Shown here in pieces: positions 61,385 to 64,000 of a DNA stretch of 64,000 nucleotides; the stretch's first letter is position 1, and the number at the start of each line of letters is the position of its first letter. The DNA comes from Asticcacaulis benevestitus DSM 16100 = ATCC BAA-896 (GTDB lineage Bacteria; Pseudomonadota; Alphaproteobacteria; Caulobacterales; Caulobacteraceae): the NCBI RefSeq assembly GCF_000376105.1, contig NZ_AQWM01000002.1, positions 186,001-250,000 on the forward strand. The letters are read 5' to 3'. The position numbers and the translations under genes were made by a program. The notes under the pieces were generated by a model. It was given only the letters and a program-made list of their open reading frames with translations. It was not told where the DNA came from and made no database searches.

Positions 61385-64000
61385 TTAGCGTGCTGAAATC
61401 ACCGTGCGGCCACCGGCTGTGCGGCCAAAGGTTTCCGGACGGTAGAAGTCCTTGGCCTCAGCGCCCGGCAGGTAGAAGTCGCCTTGCGTCACCGCCCGCG
61501 CGATATAGGCCAGGGTGAAGCTGTTCGACGACGACACGTCGAGTGCGGCGATAAAGCGATCATCGCGCGCCTCCGAGACCTTGAGCGCCGTCAGTTCCCC
61601 GACAAAGCGGAACGGTCCGTTTTGCGCGTCCTCGTTGGTAAGCGTCGATTCGATCTCGAAACCCGCCGGCAAGGCATCATCGACCACGATGGGCCGCAAC
61701 TCGGCGCGATCGGAACGGCCGGCGATCACCACCAGAATCTTCTGACCCTGAGTGATGTTCGAGGGATCGAGGCGCGACCCGTCAAGCGCGTAATAGGTCT
61801 TGACCAGACTGATGCCATGGCTCTCCGCCCCCGGCGCGGACAGCGGCGTACCGATTACCGTGACCGTGCGCCAGATCGCGCCGGCGCCGGTGTTTTTCAG
61901 CTTCGCCGAGGCCAGCGCGCCGATACCAAAGCGCTGGACATTGAGACCACCCGGCAGGGCCTTGACGCCCTGCGGCTGGATCTTCACCGGACCCGCGGCT
62001 TTCAGCATATAGGACGCCGCCTTGAGCACATAGGCGCTCTCGATGGTGTTCATCTGCGACGGGCTCTTCATCGCGTTTTCCAGACGCGCGGTCAGCGAAC
62101 GGGCGATATCATCCTCACCGGCCTCATAGGCCAGCGCGATAACACCGGCCAGATCGCGCAAGGGCGTCTGATACCAGTCGTTCGGATCGGTATAACCCAG
62201 CGACTTGATCGCCTCGCGGAAGCTCTGGCGGGCGCGGGCGCGATCGCCCATCATGGCCAGACCGGCGGCCACCTGAGCCCGGGCCAGCGGCGATTGCTCT
62301 TCCTTGAACTGGACATCGTGATACCAGCGCAGGCGGGCCAGATCACCGCTATGCGCCTTGGCCAGCACATAGAGCGAATAGGCCGAGGCGCGTGACCGCA
62401 TCTGCTTGGTCAGCTTCTCACCGGAGACGCCGAACCAGTTCCAGCTCGACGGCACGCTCAGGCGATAATTGACATTGGCATAGCCATCGGGACGCGCCAT
62501 CTGACGCATGGCGTTCAGCGACTTGTCGATGGCCTCCTGCGGCACGTAGACACCGCGCGCCTTGGCTTCGAGCAGGAAGTCGGTGGCATAGGCGCCGATA
62601 AAGCCATCGGCATTGCCATCACCCGGACGCCACAAACCAAACGCGCCGTCTTCCGACTGACGATCGAGGATCTTGTCGACCGCCACTTTCAGCGCCGCAT
62701 TGCCGGGTTTCGCCGCCGTCTTGCCGACCAGAGATTCCGAGACGAACAGCCACGGCATCGCCGCCGAGGTCACCTGTTCGGTGCAGCCGTAAGGATACTT
62801 GGCGAGATTGGCCGCCAGAGGCGCGGGGTCGATATTGCGGAACGGCGAATACGACACCTCGACCGTGGCCGAACCCGGTTGCAGGCCGGCCAGCAGATCA
62901 GCCGGCGGCGTCCACACCATATTGACCGCCTGCGACGCCGTGGCGACACGGGTCTGCGGTCCCCAGCCGTTGCGGGTCTGGAGATTGAAGCTGTCGTTGA
63001 AGGCGTAGCCCTGCCCGTTCAGCCCGATCTGCACAGACGAGACACCGGTGCGGTTCGGCGCGTTGATGGCGATGGATTCGATGACGCGCTGGCCCTTGTT
63101 GAGGTTGAACGCCTTCTCGAACGCCACGACCAGACCTTGCAGGCCCTTGACGATGGCGGTGTAGAGGCCCGGCTTGCCGTCGGTATTGTCGAGTTCCAGC
63201 GTGGCGAAGGCCTTGTCGCCCGGCGCCAGGAAGCGCGGCAGGGCGAGATCGGCCACCACCGGCTCGCGGATGATCATGCGGCTGTCGACCGAGCCCACAG
63301 CATCGTCGGTCCAGGCCACGGCCATGACGCGCAGTTCGCCGTTGAACTTCTCGATCGGCAGGCGGACATAGGCCTTGCCGTCAAGGCCGGTCTGGACCAC
63401 GCCCGACCACAGGGCGATGGTGCGGATCGGCGTCGTGGTCAAGCCTTCGCCACCCAACTGGTCACCGCCATAGGTCGGCGCGGCAGCGCCCAGGTTCGGA
63501 TCGAGCAAGCGGCCGTAATCGTCGTTATAATCGACGCCGAGCGCGCGCTTGCCGAAATACCAGCCGACCGGATCGGGCGACTTGAACTTGGTCAGGTTGA
63601 GGATGCCCTGATCGACCACCGCGACGCTGACGCGGGCGCGATCGCCCAGCTTCACACCGGAGACCTGCACCGGCACATCGATGAAGTTGCGGCCATTTTT
63701 GTCAGTTTGCGGGCGTTGCGGCTGATCGCTGGCCAGCACCTTGAGGCCGAGCTTGCGCGATTTCGGATCGAGCGGCACATAGACGAGCCCGATGGCGCGG
63801 CGCGGCTTGGAGGCCGTCACCGGATCGCGCGGCTGCATGACACTGACCATGACATAGGCCCCGCCACCCCAAGCCGCCGAGGTTTTCAGCCGCACCGTCG
63901 TGCCGTTCTCACCGATGGAGACCGTCTTGAGATCGATCAGATGATCGGTGGCGACGGCGATCTGCGCCTCACCCTTATAGGGGCCCTTCAGCGTCACCTC
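61385..64000 (-). CDS. yfhM: Bacterial alpha-2-macroglobulin, C-terminal part (5' partial)
   Basis: At least 871 codons; the N-terminus lies beyond the right edge. The thioester motif C-T-E-Q in 'YPYGCTEQVTSAAMPW' is intact, with the A2M family pattern around it, a helical thioester domain ('LDRQSEDGAFGLWRPGDGN') and a receptor-like C-terminal region. It traps invading proteases in the periplasm and is normally paired with PBP1C, which follows on the same strand after 110 bases. Confidence 0.93.
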   Translation of the reverse strand, partial: EVTLKGPYKGEAQIAVATDHLIDLKTVSIGENGTTVRLKTSAAWGGGAYVMVSVMQPRDPVTASKPRRAIGLVYVPLDPKSRKLGLKVLASDQPQRPQTDKNGRNFIDVPVQVSGVKLGDRARVSVAVVDQGILNLTKFKSPDPVGWYFGKRALGVDYNDDYGRLLDPNLGAAAPTYGGDQLGGEGLTTTPIRTIALWSGVVQTGLDGKAYVRLPIEKFNGELRVMAVAWTDDAVGSVDSRMIIREPVVADLALPRFLAPGDKAFATLELDNTDGKPGLYTAIVKGLQGLVVAFEKAFNLNKGQRVIESIAINAPNRTGVSSVQIGLNGQGYAFNDSFNLQTRNGWGPQTRVATASQAVNMVWTPPADLLAGLQPGSATVEVSYSPFRNIDPAPLAANLAKYPYGCTEQVTSAAMPWLFVSESLVGKTAAKPGNAALKVAVDKILDRQSEDGAFGLWRPGDGNADGFIGAYATDFLLEAKARGVYVPQEAIDKSLNAMRQMARPDGYANVNYRLSVPSSWNWFGVSGEKLTKQMRSRASAYSLYVLAKAHSGDLARLRWYHDVQFKEEQSPLARAQVAAGLAMMGDRARARQSFREAIKSLGYTDPNDWYQTPLRDLAGVIALAYEAGEDDIARSLTARLENAMKSPSQMNTIESAYVLKAASYMLKAAGPVKIQPQGVKALPGGLNVQRFGIGALASAKLKNTGAGAIWRTVTVIGTPLSAPGAESHGISLVKTYYALDGSRLDPSNITQGQKILVVIAGRSDRAELRPIVVDDALPAGFEIESTLTNEDAQNGPFRFVGELTALKVSEARDDRFIAALDVSSSNSFTLAYIARAVTQGDFYLPGAEAKDFYRPETFGRTAGGRTVISAR

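Overview
The window looks like a high-GC alphaproteobacterial chromosome of the Caulobacterales, plausibly near Asticcacaulis. The clues are an rpsT-dnaA neighbourhood like that of Caulobacter, a DnaA whose domains and divergent N-terminus resemble the Caulobacter protein, two perfect matches to the CtrA motif TTAA-N7-TTAA, a flavin-dependent halogenase and a RegB/RegA-type redox pair. The genus is inferred. I saw no rRNA, tRNA, CRISPR array, prophage or insertion sequence.

Region by region. 1-1.6 kb: the tail of a serine hydrolase, a DUF5063 protein and a 51-codon ParD-like antitoxin remnant. 1.6-14 kb: mostly housekeeping (priA, DUF484-xerC, carbonic anhydrase, mutM, a thioredoxin-like protein, rpsT), plus a halogenase, an MHS transporter and small membrane proteins. 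14-21 kb: a ~1 kb non-coding, highly structured stretch, then dnaA-dnaN-recF-gyrB. 21-24 kb: RegA/RegB-type two-component pair with a divergent Sco1/SenC gene. 24-33 kb: PHA depolymerase, YgjP-like metallopeptidase, MFS pump with a divergent LysR regulator, PBP1A and a short RecQ. 32.6-35.5 kb: malate dehydrogenase between two less GC-rich accessory patches. These hold a pseudogene with two in-frame stops, a candidate small RNA and an unknown gene. 35.5-42.6 kb: two lipoproteins, a GNAT, then a compact ArsR-SRPBCC-YceI-VOC operon, a membrane LytTR regulator and a DUF2306 protein. 42.9-49.8 kb: sucCD, sucA and an odhB with two lipoyl domains. 49.9-55.7 kb: patatin lipoprotein, exported unknown, PEBP, AraC regulator, a membrane protein behind a CtrA box, and lpd. 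55.7-64 kb: FMN-binding split-barrel protein, periplasmic GH20 hexosaminidase, PBP1C and the C-terminal part of an alpha-2-macroglobulin.

How the genes fit together. mdh, sucC, sucD, sucA, odhB and lpd supply much of the oxidative TCA cycle from succinate-side to malate-side steps. dnaA, dnaN, recF, gyrB, priA, recQ, mutM and xerC form a replication, repair and chromosome-resolution set. PBP1A, PBP1C with its A2M partner, the GH20 enzyme and the LprI-MliC lipoprotein act on or protect the envelope. The content is mainly conserved core. The most interesting signals are regulatory or degenerate: the structured dnaA upstream region, the post-mdh RNA candidate, the ArsR operator and duplicated arsR tail, the hidden pseudogene and the CtrA boxes. 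I did not find a convincing new multi-gene system.
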